This document shows, in pieces, positions 1 through 8,479 of a DNA stretch of 45,410 nt; the first letter of the stretch is position 1; each line of letters starts with the position of its first letter. Both the position numbers and the translations under genes were made by a program. The stretch is from CAYJEQ01 sp964370185 (GTDB lineage: Bacteria > Bacillota > Clostridia > Oscillospirales > Ruminococcaceae): contig CAYJIJ010000011.1 of NCBI GenBank assembly GCA_964370185.1, forward strand, positions 1 through 45,410, written 5' to 3'. Below the pieces are notes generated by a model. The model saw only the letters and a list, made by a program, of their open reading frames with translations. It was not told the DNA's origin and did not search any database.

Positions 1-2
1 AC

Positions 3-1235
3 TACTATTTAAAAGAAATAGATATAAAGCATATTATTATGAATAATAAAGAGATTTTAGTATTCTTTATTATGCTCACCATATATATTTCAGTGGATTT
101 TTTAGGTTTTTTTATTTCTCGTGAGTATCAATTGTTGTGGGAAAAATACAGGGTGGTAATAACTACATTTATAATTTGTTTAGCTATATTTATTTCTTGT
201 GACGAAGGGGCGGATGTAGGGAAGTTTAAAGCAGTGTTTATATTATCATCGCTACTTATTTCAGTTATTACTTTAACTAATTATGTATTCCTACCCGTTT
301 TTTCGATTGAATATCTGTTAAGGCTTACACTGCGGAGAGATTATAATGTATATGCTGTTGTGCTTTTTACGGGAGCAGTATATGGAGTGTTTTTACCGAT
401 TAAAGAGAAGGAAATAAGCATGAAAAAAATATTCCTCTCTCTAATTAGCGTAGCATCGGTAATTCCTACAATGCTACTTAGCGGTTCAAGAAGGGTATAT
501 CTTTCAATACTTCCTACGGCTTTTATATGGTTTTGTGCAGTTATATTTTTATTGACAAAGAAAAAAGTAAGAGAGCGTGGCTTGGTGATGATATCGGCTT
601 TTGGAATAACTATGACATATCTCTTCATCCAAATAGTCACCTCCGGAATGGAGGGCTATATGCTATACCTCTATCACAGCCCCGATAGCGAATATGTCAC
701 AGCATTAAACAACAGTGCTGAAACAACACTCCAGGACAGATACGATAGTATATATACTTCAAATGCAATGGAAAAGCGGAATGTAATATGGGAAATTGCC
801 TTGGATGAATATTTGGGTTATAGCACTACTGAAAGAATATTTGGCAGGGGAAGCGGACGGGATGTAGTGATTTACAATCAGAGCCACAGCGAGCTTTTGC
901 GGGTATATGGCGAAGAGGAAAATTATATTGGAAAACTCTCTGCACATAATTTTTTACTTGCAGATCTAATAAATGGTGGAATAGTAAAAGTACTGATTGC
1001 TACTTTATGTCTTATATCATTAGCAAATATGATGATTAAATATCTCTTTAAAAAGCCAATATCTGCGCTACCCTATGGAATAATCACGGGGGTGATTGTG
1101 ATTAGTATGCTAATTTCGAGTAGATATGGCATTTTATACGATAAAATATTACTGATTAACACAACCTTATTTTTAATAGATTATAGGAGGAATATGTTTT
1201 ATGGCGATGATCTGCATGATTACAACGGTGCATAA
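3..1235 (+). CDS. O-antigen polymerase/ligase-like membrane protein (5' partial)
   Basis: Probably the Wzy-type polymerase that joins repeat units of the surface polysaccharide made by the downstream genes. The product is very hydrophobic, with about nine membrane segments. A long hydrophilic loop (roughly residues 208-305 counted from the ATG at 39) is followed by a HNFLLADLINGG stretch like the His-Asn region of Wzy/WaaL proteins. The frame is open from base 3 with no stop, and no Shine-Dalgarno precedes the ATG at 39, so I read the true start as lying left of the window. It overlaps the next glycosyltransferase by 35 bases, which suggests coupled translation. The family call rests on topology and these short motifs; polymerases diverge strongly, so the substrate cannot be named. 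Confidence 0.7.
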   Translation, partial: YYLKEIDIKHIIMNNKEILVFFIMLTIYISVDFLGFFISREYQLLWEKYRVVITTFIICLAIFISCDEGADVGKFKAVFILSSLLISVITLTNYVFLPVFSIEYLLRLTLRRDYNVYAVVLFTGAVYGVFLPIKEKEISMKKIFLSLISVASVIPTMLLSGSRRVYLSILPTAFIWFCAVIFLLTKKKVRERGLVMISAFGITMTYLFIQIVTSGMEGYMLYLYHSPDSEYVTALNNSAETTLQDRYDSIYTSNAMEKRNVIWEIALDEYLGYSTTERIFGRGSGRDVVIYNQSHSELLRVYGEEENYIGKLSAHNFLLADLINGGIVKVLIATLCLISLANMMIKYLFKKPISALPYGIITGVIVISMLISSRYGILYDKILLINTTLFLIDYRRNMFYGDDLHDYNGA

Positions 1236-2301
1236 GCATGATGATATCAGAATATACCACAAAGAGGCAAAAGCAGCGACGGAGGGTGGATATGATGTTT
1301 GTATAATATCACCGAATTACAGCGGTAAAAGTGATGAGGGTATAAAGTTTATAGGGATAAGCAAATATAATAGTCGCTTTAAAAGGGTGTTTTTAGGGAG
1401 TCGTGAAGCATATAAAGAGGCAATTAAGGTTGAGGCGGACATATACCATATACACGACCCAGAGCTTTTAAGCACAGCAGTAAAATTAAAGCGAAAAGGA
1501 AAAAAAGTAATTTATGACGCCCACGAAGATTTTGAAAAACAGCTTCAAAGCAAAGAGTGGATTTCACCCATGCTTCGGCCATATGTTTCTAAACTCCTCG
1601 GTGGGTATGAAGTAAAACAAGCAAATAAACTCGATATGGTGATAACAGCCACAGAAGAAATAGCTAAAAGATTTAAAAAGAAAAAAGTAGTGCATAATTA
1701 CCCTGTGACTGAAGAATACAATAAAAATGCACTAAACACTCCATACCCACTCAGAGAAAATAATATCTGCTACATAGGCCTGCTAAATTCAGATAGAGGC
1801 GTGGTGCAGATGGTGCGAAGCATGAAAGATGTGGAGGGAAAGCTAATATTTGCAGGCGAATACGACAGCACCGAATTTAGACTTCTAACTTCAAAACTAC
1901 CCGAATATGAAAAGGTGGATTATAGGGGGTATATTAGCCGCAGTGCAGTATGGGAGCTTTTAGGTGAATGTAAGATAGGGCTTTTAATCTTGCAGGCAAC
2001 ACCTTCATATAAAGAATCCATACCGATAAAGCTCTTTGAATATATGGCGGCAGGTATTCCTGTAATAGTTTCTAATTTTCCGAAATGGAGGGAGATGGTG
2101 GGTGTTGGCTGTTGCGTATTTGTTGACCCATTAAATACGGAGGAAATTAAATCTGCGATTATTAGGCTTTTAAAAGCTCCCGATATAGCAATTAAAATGG
2201 GGGAAGAGGGAAAGAAATTAGTCGAGAAAAAGTTTAATTTTGGCAAGGAAAAGGAAAAACTACTTTCCGCCTATGCTGAGATCATTGGTGAAAAAAATTG
2301 A
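1201..2301 (+). CDS. GT4 family glycosyltransferase
   Basis: Retaining GT-B glycosyltransferase that would add a sugar from a nucleotide donor to the lipid-linked glycan on the inner face of the membrane. The N-terminal domain has HIHDPELL (83-90) and YDAHE (105-109). The C-terminal donor domain has the E-x7-E motif of GT4 enzymes (Glu272 and Glu280 in KESIPIKLFEYMAAGIPVI). At 366 residues it is full length. AGGAGG at 1185-1190 lies 10 bases before the ATG at 1201, which decides the start even though it falls inside the polymerase gene. The next glycosyltransferase begins 11 bases after its stop. Donor and acceptor cannot be read from sequence. Confidence 0.9.
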   Translation: MAMICMITTVHKHDDIRIYHKEAKAATEGGYDVCIISPNYSGKSDEGIKFIGISKYNSRFKRVFLGSREAYKEAIKVEADIYHIHDPELLSTAVKLKRKGKKVIYDAHEDFEKQLQSKEWISPMLRPYVSKLLGGYEVKQANKLDMVITATEEIAKRFKKKKVVHNYPVTEEYNKNALNTPYPLRENNICYIGLLNSDRGVVQMVRSMKDVEGKLIFAGEYDSTEFRLLTSKLPEYEKVDYRGYISRSAVWELLGECKIGLLILQATPSYKESIPIKLFEYMAAGIPVIVSNFPKWREMVGVGCCVFVDPLNTEEIKSAIIRLLKAPDIAIKMGEEGKKLVEKKFNFGKEKEKLLSAYAEIIGEKN

Positions 2302-2312
2302 GGTAATAAGAG

Positions 2313-3629
2313 ATGAATATACTCATAATCAATCACTATGCTGGCTCGATGGAAATGGGGATGGAATTCAGACCCTACTATATAGCCAGAGAGCTTATAA
2401 AACTTGGGCATCAAGTTTTAATTTTATCGGCTGATTATAGCCATTTGAGAATAAAAAACCCTAAAATAAAAAAGCCAATAGAATTTGTTAATATCGAGGG
2501 TGTACCATATTGTTTAATCAAAACAAGAAAATACAAAGGCAATGGATTGGGTAGGGCTATAAATATATTTGATTTTTTGTCCTACTCAATGATATTTTCA
2601 CCCATCATATGCAAAAATAAACCCGATATTGTAATTGCCTCCTCCACATATCCTTTTGACTATATTATAGCAAAGGTGATTTCGCTATTTAGCGGAGCAA
2701 AAACTGTCTTTGAACTGCATGATATCTGGCCACTCAGCCTCTGTGTTCTACATGGTTTCTCACAAAAAAATTATATAATGCGGATGATAAATTTTTTTGA
2801 GCATTATGCGATTTTGGATGCAGATTTAATTATATCAATACTATCAAATGCAAAACTCTATTTTTCTGAGCATAAACTCGGGGTTAAAAAGCATATTTAT
2901 ATTCCAAACGGCATAGATATTTCAAAAAAAGACATGCATACCACAAGTGAGCAAACAGTAGCTAAAATAAAGGAGATAAAAGGCAGATATAGCTTTACAG
3001 TAATGTACTGCGGCGGATTTGCTAAGGCAAATGCCATAGAGGATTTAATTAAAGTGGCAAGAATTAATAGTGAAATGGCATTTATCCTTATAGGGGATGG
3101 CAGTGAAAGAGAAATGCTTGAGAGAATAGTCAGAAAATACAGAATAAAAAATATTTTTTTCCTCGGAAGCTTTAAAAAAGAAGAGCTTCAAAGCATTATG
3201 AAATTTGCCGACTGCCTATATCTTGGCACAAAATCGTCCGAGCTGTATAAATACGGTGTAGCAATGAATAAGCTGTATGACTATATGCTATCAAAAAAGC
3301 CAATTGTATTTGCCACCGATAATTTTGATAATCCTGTAAATAAATCGCTATGTGGATTTACCGTAGGTGCTGGCAATATAGGCGAAATATCGAAAGTAAT
3401 TAATAAAATAGCAAGGCTCAATATAAAGGAAAGGGAAGAGATAGGGCTTTCCGGATATAATTACCTGATAAAAAATCATGACTACTCCAAACTTGCAAAA
3501 AGGTATGCGGAAGAATTGGAGAATTTATATGAAGCTAAGAGAAAAGTTTCTGCCGTTTGCATTCCCCTATGTAACAGGGAAAGAAGTGGATTATGTAAAA
3601 AAGGTGATAGAAAGTGGTTGGTGGTCTAA
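2313..3629 (+). CDS. GT4 family glycosyltransferase (WbuB-like), overlong C-terminus
   Basis: Second GT-B glycosyltransferase of the polysaccharide locus. It shows the N-terminal IINHYAGS start typical of WbuB-like enzymes, FELHDIWP (133-140), IPNGID (197-202), GDGSERE (261-267) and a donor-site stretch YGVAMNKLYDYMLSKKP (314-330). The recognisable fold ends near residue 410. The last 28 or so residues (from about KVSAVC) do not look like a glycosyltransferase end and are encoded by DNA that also encodes the start of the aminotransferase in another frame. The gene therefore overlaps its neighbour by 101 bases, more than is usual, and may have lost its original stop through a substitution or indel near 3535-3545. 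Catalytic regions are intact, so it is probably functional. Confidence 0.87.
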   Translation: MNILIINHYAGSMEMGMEFRPYYIARELIKLGHQVLILSADYSHLRIKNPKIKKPIEFVNIEGVPYCLIKTRKYKGNGLGRAINIFDFLSYSMIFSPIICKNKPDIVIASSTYPFDYIIAKVISLFSGAKTVFELHDIWPLSLCVLHGFSQKNYIMRMINFFEHYAILDADLIISILSNAKLYFSEHKLGVKKHIYIPNGIDISKKDMHTTSEQTVAKIKEIKGRYSFTVMYCGGFAKANAIEDLIKVARINSEMAFILIGDGSEREMLERIVRKYRIKNIFFLGSFKKEELQSIMKFADCLYLGTKSSELYKYGVAMNKLYDYMLSKKPIVFATDNFDNPVNKSLCGFTVGAGNIGEISKVINKIARLNIKEREEIGLSGYNYLIKNHDYSKLAKRYAEELENLYEAKRKVSAVCIPLCNRERSGLCKKGDRKWLVV

Positions 3630-4668
3630 AGGGAGTCTTTGCAGTGAGTTTGAAAAAGAAATATCAGAATATGTTGGTGCTAAATACGCCTTGGCACTAT
3701 CTTCATGTACAGCAGGACTGCATATATTATGCGAGCTTTGCGGATTTAAAGAAAATGATGAAGTAATAACATCCCCCATAACATTTTGTTCAACAGTAAA
3801 TGCGGTACTCTATACAGGTGCTACACCAATATTCTGTGATATAGACAAAAATACGGGTGTAATGGATTGTGATAAATTAGAAGGCTGTATTACCGAGAGG
3901 ACAAAGGGGATAATTGCGGTACATTACGCAGGTAATGCCTGTGATATGGATAAAATAATGAGTATAGCTGATAAATACAATTTAAAGGTTATAGAAGACT
4001 GTGCACATGCCCTGGGGACATACTACAAAGGAAAGCATTGTGGTGGTTTTGGAGTGGGAGGAGCTTTTAGCTTTTATGCCACAAAAAACCTTGCGACGGG
4101 CGAAGGTGGAATGATAACCACAAACAATGAGGAATATTACAATAAAGCTTCGGTAGTTAGCCTGCATGGTATGGACAAAAATGCCTATAAAAGATATCAG
4201 CAAAATGGGAGTTTTAAGTATGATGTTGTTTGCACAGGATATAAATATAATATGACTGATATAGCAGCAGGGATAGGGATAGCGCAGCTTCAGAGTTTTA
4301 AAGCAATGCAGAGAAAAAGGTCTGATATAGCCAGTTTGTACAGTGCAATCCTATCTGAAATAGATGCTGTAAAGCTTCTTGCCGTTACAGAAAACACTGT
4401 GCCAAGCAATCACTTATATATAATCTCTGTTAGGGAAGAAACTCGTGATATTGTAATGGAGAGGTTAAGAGATAAATATAAGGTTGGGACAAGTGTGCAT
4501 TTTATGCCGATTACATCCTTTTCAAACTATAAGGACTATAAAAAGAATACTCCGATTGCAGAGGAATTTGCTAAAGGGATAATATCCCTGCCGATTTATC
4601 CCTCAATGGAGCTGGAGGACGCAAAATATGTGGCAGAAGCCATACGGGAGATTACCACGAGAATTTAA
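3529..4668 (+). CDS. DegT/DnrJ/EryC1 family PLP sugar aminotransferase
   Basis: PLP-dependent transaminase that converts a keto-sugar nucleotide to an amino sugar (PglE/PseC/WecE type). Motifs in order: GWWSKGSLCSEFE near the start, SSCTAGLH (58-65) for PLP phosphate binding, IEDCAHALG (155-163) with Asp157 facing the pyridine nitrogen, and SFYATKNLATGEGGM (181-195) with Lys186 as the Schiff-base lysine. The start is set at ATG 3529 because GGAG at 3518-3521 sits 7 bases upstream and family homology begins there; an in-frame ATG at 3478 would add 17 unrelated residues. Together with the PglC-like enzyme downstream it suggests an amino-deoxy sugar in the glycan. The matching dehydratase is not in the window. 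Confidence 0.92.
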   Translation: MKLREKFLPFAFPYVTGKEVDYVKKVIESGWWSKGSLCSEFEKEISEYVGAKYALALSSCTAGLHILCELCGFKENDEVITSPITFCSTVNAVLYTGATPIFCDIDKNTGVMDCDKLEGCITERTKGIIAVHYAGNACDMDKIMSIADKYNLKVIEDCAHALGTYYKGKHCGGFGVGGAFSFYATKNLATGEGGMITTNNEEYYNKASVVSLHGMDKNAYKRYQQNGSFKYDVVCTGYKYNMTDIAAGIGIAQLQSFKAMQRKRSDIASLYSAILSEIDAVKLLAVTENTVPSNHLYIISVREETRDIVMERLRDKYKVGTSVHFMPITSFSNYKDYKKNTPIAEEFAKGIISLPIYPSMELEDAKYVAEAIREITTRI

Positions 4669-5305
4669 AAATGACAGCGGTGTAGAAAGCTATATTAAAC
4701 TATATGATAAAAGGCATTATCTAATAATAAAAAGGATAATGGATGTATTGCTCTCGGCTTCATTAATTATAATTCTTTCGCCAATAAGCGCAGGAGTAGC
4801 TATACTTATCACAGTCAGCGACCCTGGCAAAATCATCTTTAAGCAAGTGCGGATAAAACAATATGGAGAAAAATTCATCATATACAAATTTAGGACAATG
4901 AAAGAAAATGCAATGGGGGAAGAAGTAACAGTATTTAATGATGGAAGAATAACAAAAGTGGGGAGCTTTCTCAGAAAATATCACCTCGATGAAATCCCAC
5001 AGCTCCTCAATATTTTAATCGGCGATATGTCTTTTGTGGGTGCAAGGCCTGAAATACCAAAATTTGTTTATGGATATAATGAGCAAATGATGGCAACTCT
5101 TTTATTACCCGTCGGCTTAACAAGTAGAGCGAGCATAAAATTTAAAAATGAGAGTAAGTTTCTAAAAGGCTCGGATACTGATAACATTTATTTTAATAAA
5201 GTATTGCCTGAAAAAATGAAGCTTAATATATCTTATATTAATAAATTTTCTCCCCAGGAAGATATTAAAGTAATATTTGCAACTCTTTTGGACATATTTT
5301 ATTAA
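4628..5305 (+). CDS. Initiating phosphoglycosyl transferase (PglC/WcaJ C-terminal type)
   Basis: Monotopic bacterial sugar transferase that moves a sugar-1-phosphate from a nucleotide sugar to undecaprenyl phosphate, the first step of glycan assembly. At 225 residues it is the short PglC-like form without the WcaJ N-terminal membrane domain. One hydrophobic re-entrant helix (about 38-63) is followed by GKIIFKQVR, YKFRTMK (86-92), the catalytic Asp-Glu pair (Asp121, Glu122 in HLDEIPQ) and FVGARPE (136-142). The start at 4628 overlaps the aminotransferase by 41 bases and is supported by GGAGG at 4614-4618. It is the last gene of the polysaccharide operon; a weak terminator follows. Confidence 0.93.
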   Translation: MWQKPYGRLPREFKNDSGVESYIKLYDKRHYLIIKRIMDVLLSASLIIILSPISAGVAILITVSDPGKIIFKQVRIKQYGEKFIIYKFRTMKENAMGEEVTVFNDGRITKVGSFLRKYHLDEIPQLLNILIGDMSFVGARPEIPKFVYGYNEQMMATLLLPVGLTSRASIKFKNESKFLKGSDTDNIYFNKVLPEKMKLNISYINKFSPQEDIKVIFATLLDIFY

Positions 5306-5312
5306 CAAAAAT

Positions 5313-5337
5313 ATAGCGTTATCGGCTATTGTTTTTT
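5313..5337 (+). terminator. Weak intrinsic terminator after the polysaccharide operon
   Basis: ATAGC (5313-5317) pairs with GCTAT (5325-5329), then GTTTTTT follows at once. Flanking A-runs and T-runs can extend the stem through an internal loop. The T-run is also part of the -35 region of the next promoter. Confidence 0.5.
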
Positions 5338-5357
5338 AAAACTAAAAGGTGTATAAT
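5329..5357 (+). promoter_or_regulatory. Sigma-A type promoter for yloU-yloV
   Basis: TTGTTT at 5329-5334, a 17-base spacer, and TATAAT at 5352-5357. The leader to the yloU start is about 150 bases and contains an 11-base inverted repeat (5374-5384 with 5432-5442) in AT-rich sequence. The -35 box overlaps the T-run of the preceding terminator. Confidence 0.6.
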
Positions 5358-5514
5358 ATTAAGTAATTGAGTGTAATTAAAACTTTTTATTAATTATTTA
5401 TTTTAGTAACTAATAAATTGCATTTTTAAATAGTTTTAATTATTTACCAATAGGTTTAAACTGAGATGTATTGTATTTAATTTTACTAAAACTGAATATA
5501 TGGGGGTTAAATGG

Positions 5515-5865
5515 ATGATTAAACTCGAAAACCACATGGGTGTAATAGAAATTTCCGAGGAGTACTTTGCAAATTTAGTGGGACAATCCGCATCAGAATG
5601 CTTTGGGGTTGCAGGAATGGTTGCCACTACTGCTTCACAGGGTATACGCTCAGTTATTCCCAATCAAGATGTTACCGATAAAGGCGTGAGGGTAAAAATA
5701 ATAAACGGTAGGCTTGTTATTGACCTTCACATCATTGTCACTTATGGTGTGAATATCTCGGCAATCGTAAAAAGTATAGTAAATAAAGTTCATTATACAG
5801 TCGAAGAGGCAACAGGCCTTGAAGTGGCTAAAGTAAATGTATATGTGGACGGTATGAGAGCATAG
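5515..5865 (+). CDS. yloU: Asp23/Gls24 family protein (YloU)
   Basis: Small cytoplasmic protein of the Asp23/Gls24 (DUF322) family, associated with envelope stress in Gram-positives. The whole 116-residue product is the family domain: it begins with GVIEISEEYFANLVG, has a central GVRVKI..GRLVIDLHIIVTYG core and ends with AKVNVYVDGMRA. Start chosen at ATG 5515 because GGGGG at 5502-5506 is 8 bases upstream; the in-frame ATG at 5500 lies within that site. It is followed 46 bases later by yloV, the same order as in Bacillus subtilis, so the pair is probably one transcript. Its molecular role remains poorly known across the family. Confidence 0.9.
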   Translation: MIKLENHMGVIEISEEYFANLVGQSASECFGVAGMVATTASQGIRSVIPNQDVTDKGVRVKIINGRLVIDLHIIVTYGVNISAIVKSIVNKVHYTVEEATGLEVAKVNVYVDGMRA

Positions 5866-5911
5866 TAATTCTATGCCTTAAATTGCACAATCAAGGGAGT
5901 GTTATGAAATT

Positions 5912-7588
5912 TTGATAAATGGTAGTATGTTAAGAGATGCATTTATATCTGCTGCAAATAATCTTTCAAATTCAAGGCAGGAAGTGGATGCGCTCAATGT
6001 GTTCCCCGTGCCGGATGGCGATACGGGCACAAATATGTCAATGACGCTCAGTGCCGCAAGGCGTGAGCTTGAAATTATGTCCGATACCACAACCGTAGCA
6101 GAGGTAGCACAAACAGCGGCGTCTGCTTTGCTTAGAGGCGCAAGGGGCAATTCGGGAGTAATCACATCACTTCTATTTAGAGGCTTTGCCAAAGGGCTTG
6201 CAGGTAAAAAAGAAGCAAATGCAAGGGATATGGCAAAAGCACTTGAAATCGGAGTAGAAGCAGCCTATAAAGCTGTAATGAAGCCTACCGAGGGCACAAT
6301 ACTAACCGTGGCAAGACTTGCCGCTGAGCATGCAAGTGAAATAGTTACCGATGAAATGGAAGTAGTGGAGCTTTGGAGAGAAGTGATTACAGAGGGCGAG
6401 AAAGCACTCCAGTCCACACCTGATTTACTTCCGGTACTTAAAAAAGCTGGAGTAGTAGATGCTGGTGGTAAAGGATTTATTATTATCGCCGAGGGTATGC
6501 TCAGTGTATTTGAGGGTAATGGCATAATAACTGCTTCCGATAATCAAACAAAAGAAAATACAGTAAATGTTGATACCACTGCTTTTTCACATGCGGAAGA
6601 AGATATCACATTTACATATTGCACAGAGTTTATTATCCTTAAAGAGAATAAAAATGTGCAGTATATAAAATTTAGAGCATATTTAGAGTCAATAGGGGAT
6701 AGTGTAGTCGTGGTTGACGACGATGATATTATAAAATGCCATGTCCATACAGATAACCCAGGTGACGCTATGCAGGCGGCGCTAAAGCTTGGTATGATTA
6801 CTAAAATCAAAATCGAGAATATGCGTGAGCAGTTTATGACTCTCAATAAAAAAGCAATGGATGCAAAAAATGCTGAAGACAGTGAAGAATTCCCATATGC
6901 ACAGGTTTCTGAAGATACTGAATTCGGATTTGTTTGTGTTTCAGCGGGCGAGGGCTTAAAACAGCTATTTATCGACCTTGGTGCTGATAATGTTGTGAGC
7001 GGTGGTCAAACCATGAATCCCTCCACCGATGATATCTTAAAAGCAATCCATGCAACCCCTGCTAAAACCGTATTTGTCCTCCCCAATAATAAAAATATTA
7101 TCATGGCGGCGGAGCAAGCGATTAAACTTGCGGATAGACGGGTAGTGGTACTTCCTACAAGGACTATACCGCAGGGCATATCGGCAATTTTAGCATTTGA
7201 CCCCACATACGACTATAAAGAAAACAGCATAAACATGTCTAAAGCTTTTGAACGAGTGGGAACAGGTCTTATCACATTTGCCGCAAGGGATAGCAATTTT
7301 GACGGACACAAAATTAAAAAAGGTGAGCTTTTAGCACTCGATGGCTCCAAGCTTCTCTTTACAGACACTGATTTAGAAAAAACAGTTGTAAAGCTTACAA
7401 AAACCATTGCAAAAAGAGATACCTATCGTGAGGGCTGTTTTGTAACACTTATTTACGGCAAAGATATTGAACTACCGCTTGCGGAGGCTATACAAAAAGC
7501 AGTTGAGGCTAAACTGCCTGAAAATGCTGAAGTTGCACTCGTGGATGGCGGTCAGCCAGTGTACTACTTTATGATTTCAGTGGAGTAG
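5912..7588 (+). CDS. yloV: DAK2-domain fatty acid kinase-like protein (YloV/FakA)
   Basis: Homologue of FakA, which phosphorylates fatty acids bound to a DegV-type FakB carrier for membrane lipid synthesis. The N-terminal DAK2 domain has NVFPVPDGDTGTNMSMT (29-45) with the Mg-ATP aspartates, ARGNSGVITS, then DAGGKGFII. The C-terminal half is the DegV-like region (FGFVCVSAGEGL onward) ending with a GGQPVYYF signature. At 558 residues it is full length. The usable start is TTG 5912, 12 bases after GGGAG (5895-5899). An ATG at 5904 is better placed but reads only three codons; one extra T in the run at 5910-5913 would put it in frame and give MKFLINGSML. No FakB is in the window. Confidence 0.93.
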   Translation: MINGSMLRDAFISAANNLSNSRQEVDALNVFPVPDGDTGTNMSMTLSAARRELEIMSDTTTVAEVAQTAASALLRGARGNSGVITSLLFRGFAKGLAGKKEANARDMAKALEIGVEAAYKAVMKPTEGTILTVARLAAEHASEIVTDEMEVVELWREVITEGEKALQSTPDLLPVLKKAGVVDAGGKGFIIIAEGMLSVFEGNGIITASDNQTKENTVNVDTTAFSHAEEDITFTYCTEFIILKENKNVQYIKFRAYLESIGDSVVVVDDDDIIKCHVHTDNPGDAMQAALKLGMITKIKIENMREQFMTLNKKAMDAKNAEDSEEFPYAQVSEDTEFGFVCVSAGEGLKQLFIDLGADNVVSGGQTMNPSTDDILKAIHATPAKTVFVLPNNKNIIMAAEQAIKLADRRVVVLPTRTIPQGISAILAFDPTYDYKENSINMSKAFERVGTGLITFAARDSNFDGHKIKKGELLALDGSKLLFTDTDLEKTVVKLTKTIAKRDTYREGCFVTLIYGKDIELPLAEAIQKAVEAKLPENAEVALVDGGQPVYYFMISVE

Positions 7589-7658
7589 TGGCTGAAATAG
7601 CAATTTGAGATGCTGTTATACTATTAGCTAATTAACAAATTAAATATATTAATTATGC

Positions 7659-7689
7659 AAATATCCCACGCCTATGGCGTGGGATATTT
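7659..7689. terminator. Bidirectional terminator hairpin
   Basis: Perfect 14-base inverted repeat, AAATATCCCACGCC (7659-7672) with GGCGTGGGATATTT (7676-7689) and a TAT loop, with A/T on both outer flanks. It lies between convergent yloV and the minus-strand zinc-ribbon gene and could serve both. Confidence 0.8.
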
Positions 7690-7729
7690 TATCTATTATA
7701 TCTTTAATACATCTGCAAAAAAGAGTAGC

Positions 7730-8452
7730 CTAAAATTCATTTATACTGTTGAGTTGCCATGTTCTCGAGTGGTCTACCTCAATATTACTCATACAATACT
7801 CACACACTCTGTGAGACAAGTCGGAAATAGTAGCTCCACAATTTGGGCAGTTAATTGTAGCGGCGATTTCGGCACCGAAATTCTCACTATCAAGCATAAA
7901 TACCCATTCGGTTTGCACTCGAGACTGTGTTTTAGTGCCAGATAAATCATCTGCACTGCTTTTTATGTACTCAAGCGATAGCTGAAATTTTATTGAAGCA
8001 AGTTTTTCTTTATATCTGTACTCGCTTATAGCATGCTTATGTATTTTAATTTTATTAAACTTTATTTGCGCTTTCGTACATTCAGCCGATATATTTTTTA
8101 ACTGCGCATTGATAGCTTCATTTTCTTCAAATCTCGATAAGTCTCCCGTTTGGATTGCACTAAAGTACTCATATACTTCGTCTTCGTTTCTGCTTTTTAA
8201 CTCGGCGATGGAGAGTGAGGGGAAGTCTTCCTCAATTTTTCCTCGAACTAAAGATTCTATACCGCTTATAGATTTAGGAGTTTCCTGCATTTCTATTTCA
8301 CGCAGATTTGCTACTTTAGATAAATCAGAGCTTCCAAATAAAGAGGTGAGAGTGCTTTTGAATTTTCGGCTAACATTGCGAAATGTTACAACCGCAGCCA
8401 CGCCAAACGCTAAAGCTATTATTGCAGGCAGTAAACTGATAAATAATTCCAT
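7730..8452 (-). CDS. Membrane-anchored zinc-ribbon protein of unknown function
   Basis: I do not recognise a named family. One N-terminal membrane segment (about 4-24) is followed by a basic stretch and a soluble domain of about 150 residues. Near the C-terminus four cysteines, CPNCG (202-206) and CEYC (217-220), form a zinc-ribbon-like pair. The region 80-190 (alternating charged helices, then KLASIKFQLSLEYIK and QTEWVFML strands) is reminiscent of Tim44-like domains, but this is a weak impression. The start has only a distant AGAGAGGA, 13 bases upstream. It follows mntP on the same strand with a 27-base gap, so the two are probably co-transcribed. Confidence 0.75.
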   Translation of the reverse strand: MELFISLLPAIIALAFGVAAVVTFRNVSRKFKSTLTSLFGSSDLSKVANLREIEMQETPKSISGIESLVRGKIEEDFPSLSIAELKSRNEDEVYEYFSAIQTGDLSRFEENEAINAQLKNISAECTKAQIKFNKIKIHKHAISEYRYKEKLASIKFQLSLEYIKSSADDLSGTKTQSRVQTEWVFMLDSENFGAEIAATINCPNCGATISDLSHRVCEYCMSNIEVDHSRTWQLNSINEF

Positions 8453-8479
8453 AATAATTTTAAAATCCTCTCTGATTAA

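Noticed and set aside
2240..2434. Open frame of 64 codons bridging the two glycosyltransferases.
   Set aside because: Out-of-frame shadow of both genes; composition is not protein-like.
5374..5442. 11-base inverted repeat in the yloU leader, considered as a riboswitch stem.
   Set aside because: Pure A/T-rich arms 47 bases apart in a very AT-rich stretch; likely chance pairing.
7655..7945. Plus-strand open frame of 96 codons after yloV.
   Set aside because: It starts in the terminator hairpin and runs antisense to the zinc-ribbon gene; no ribosome site or homology.
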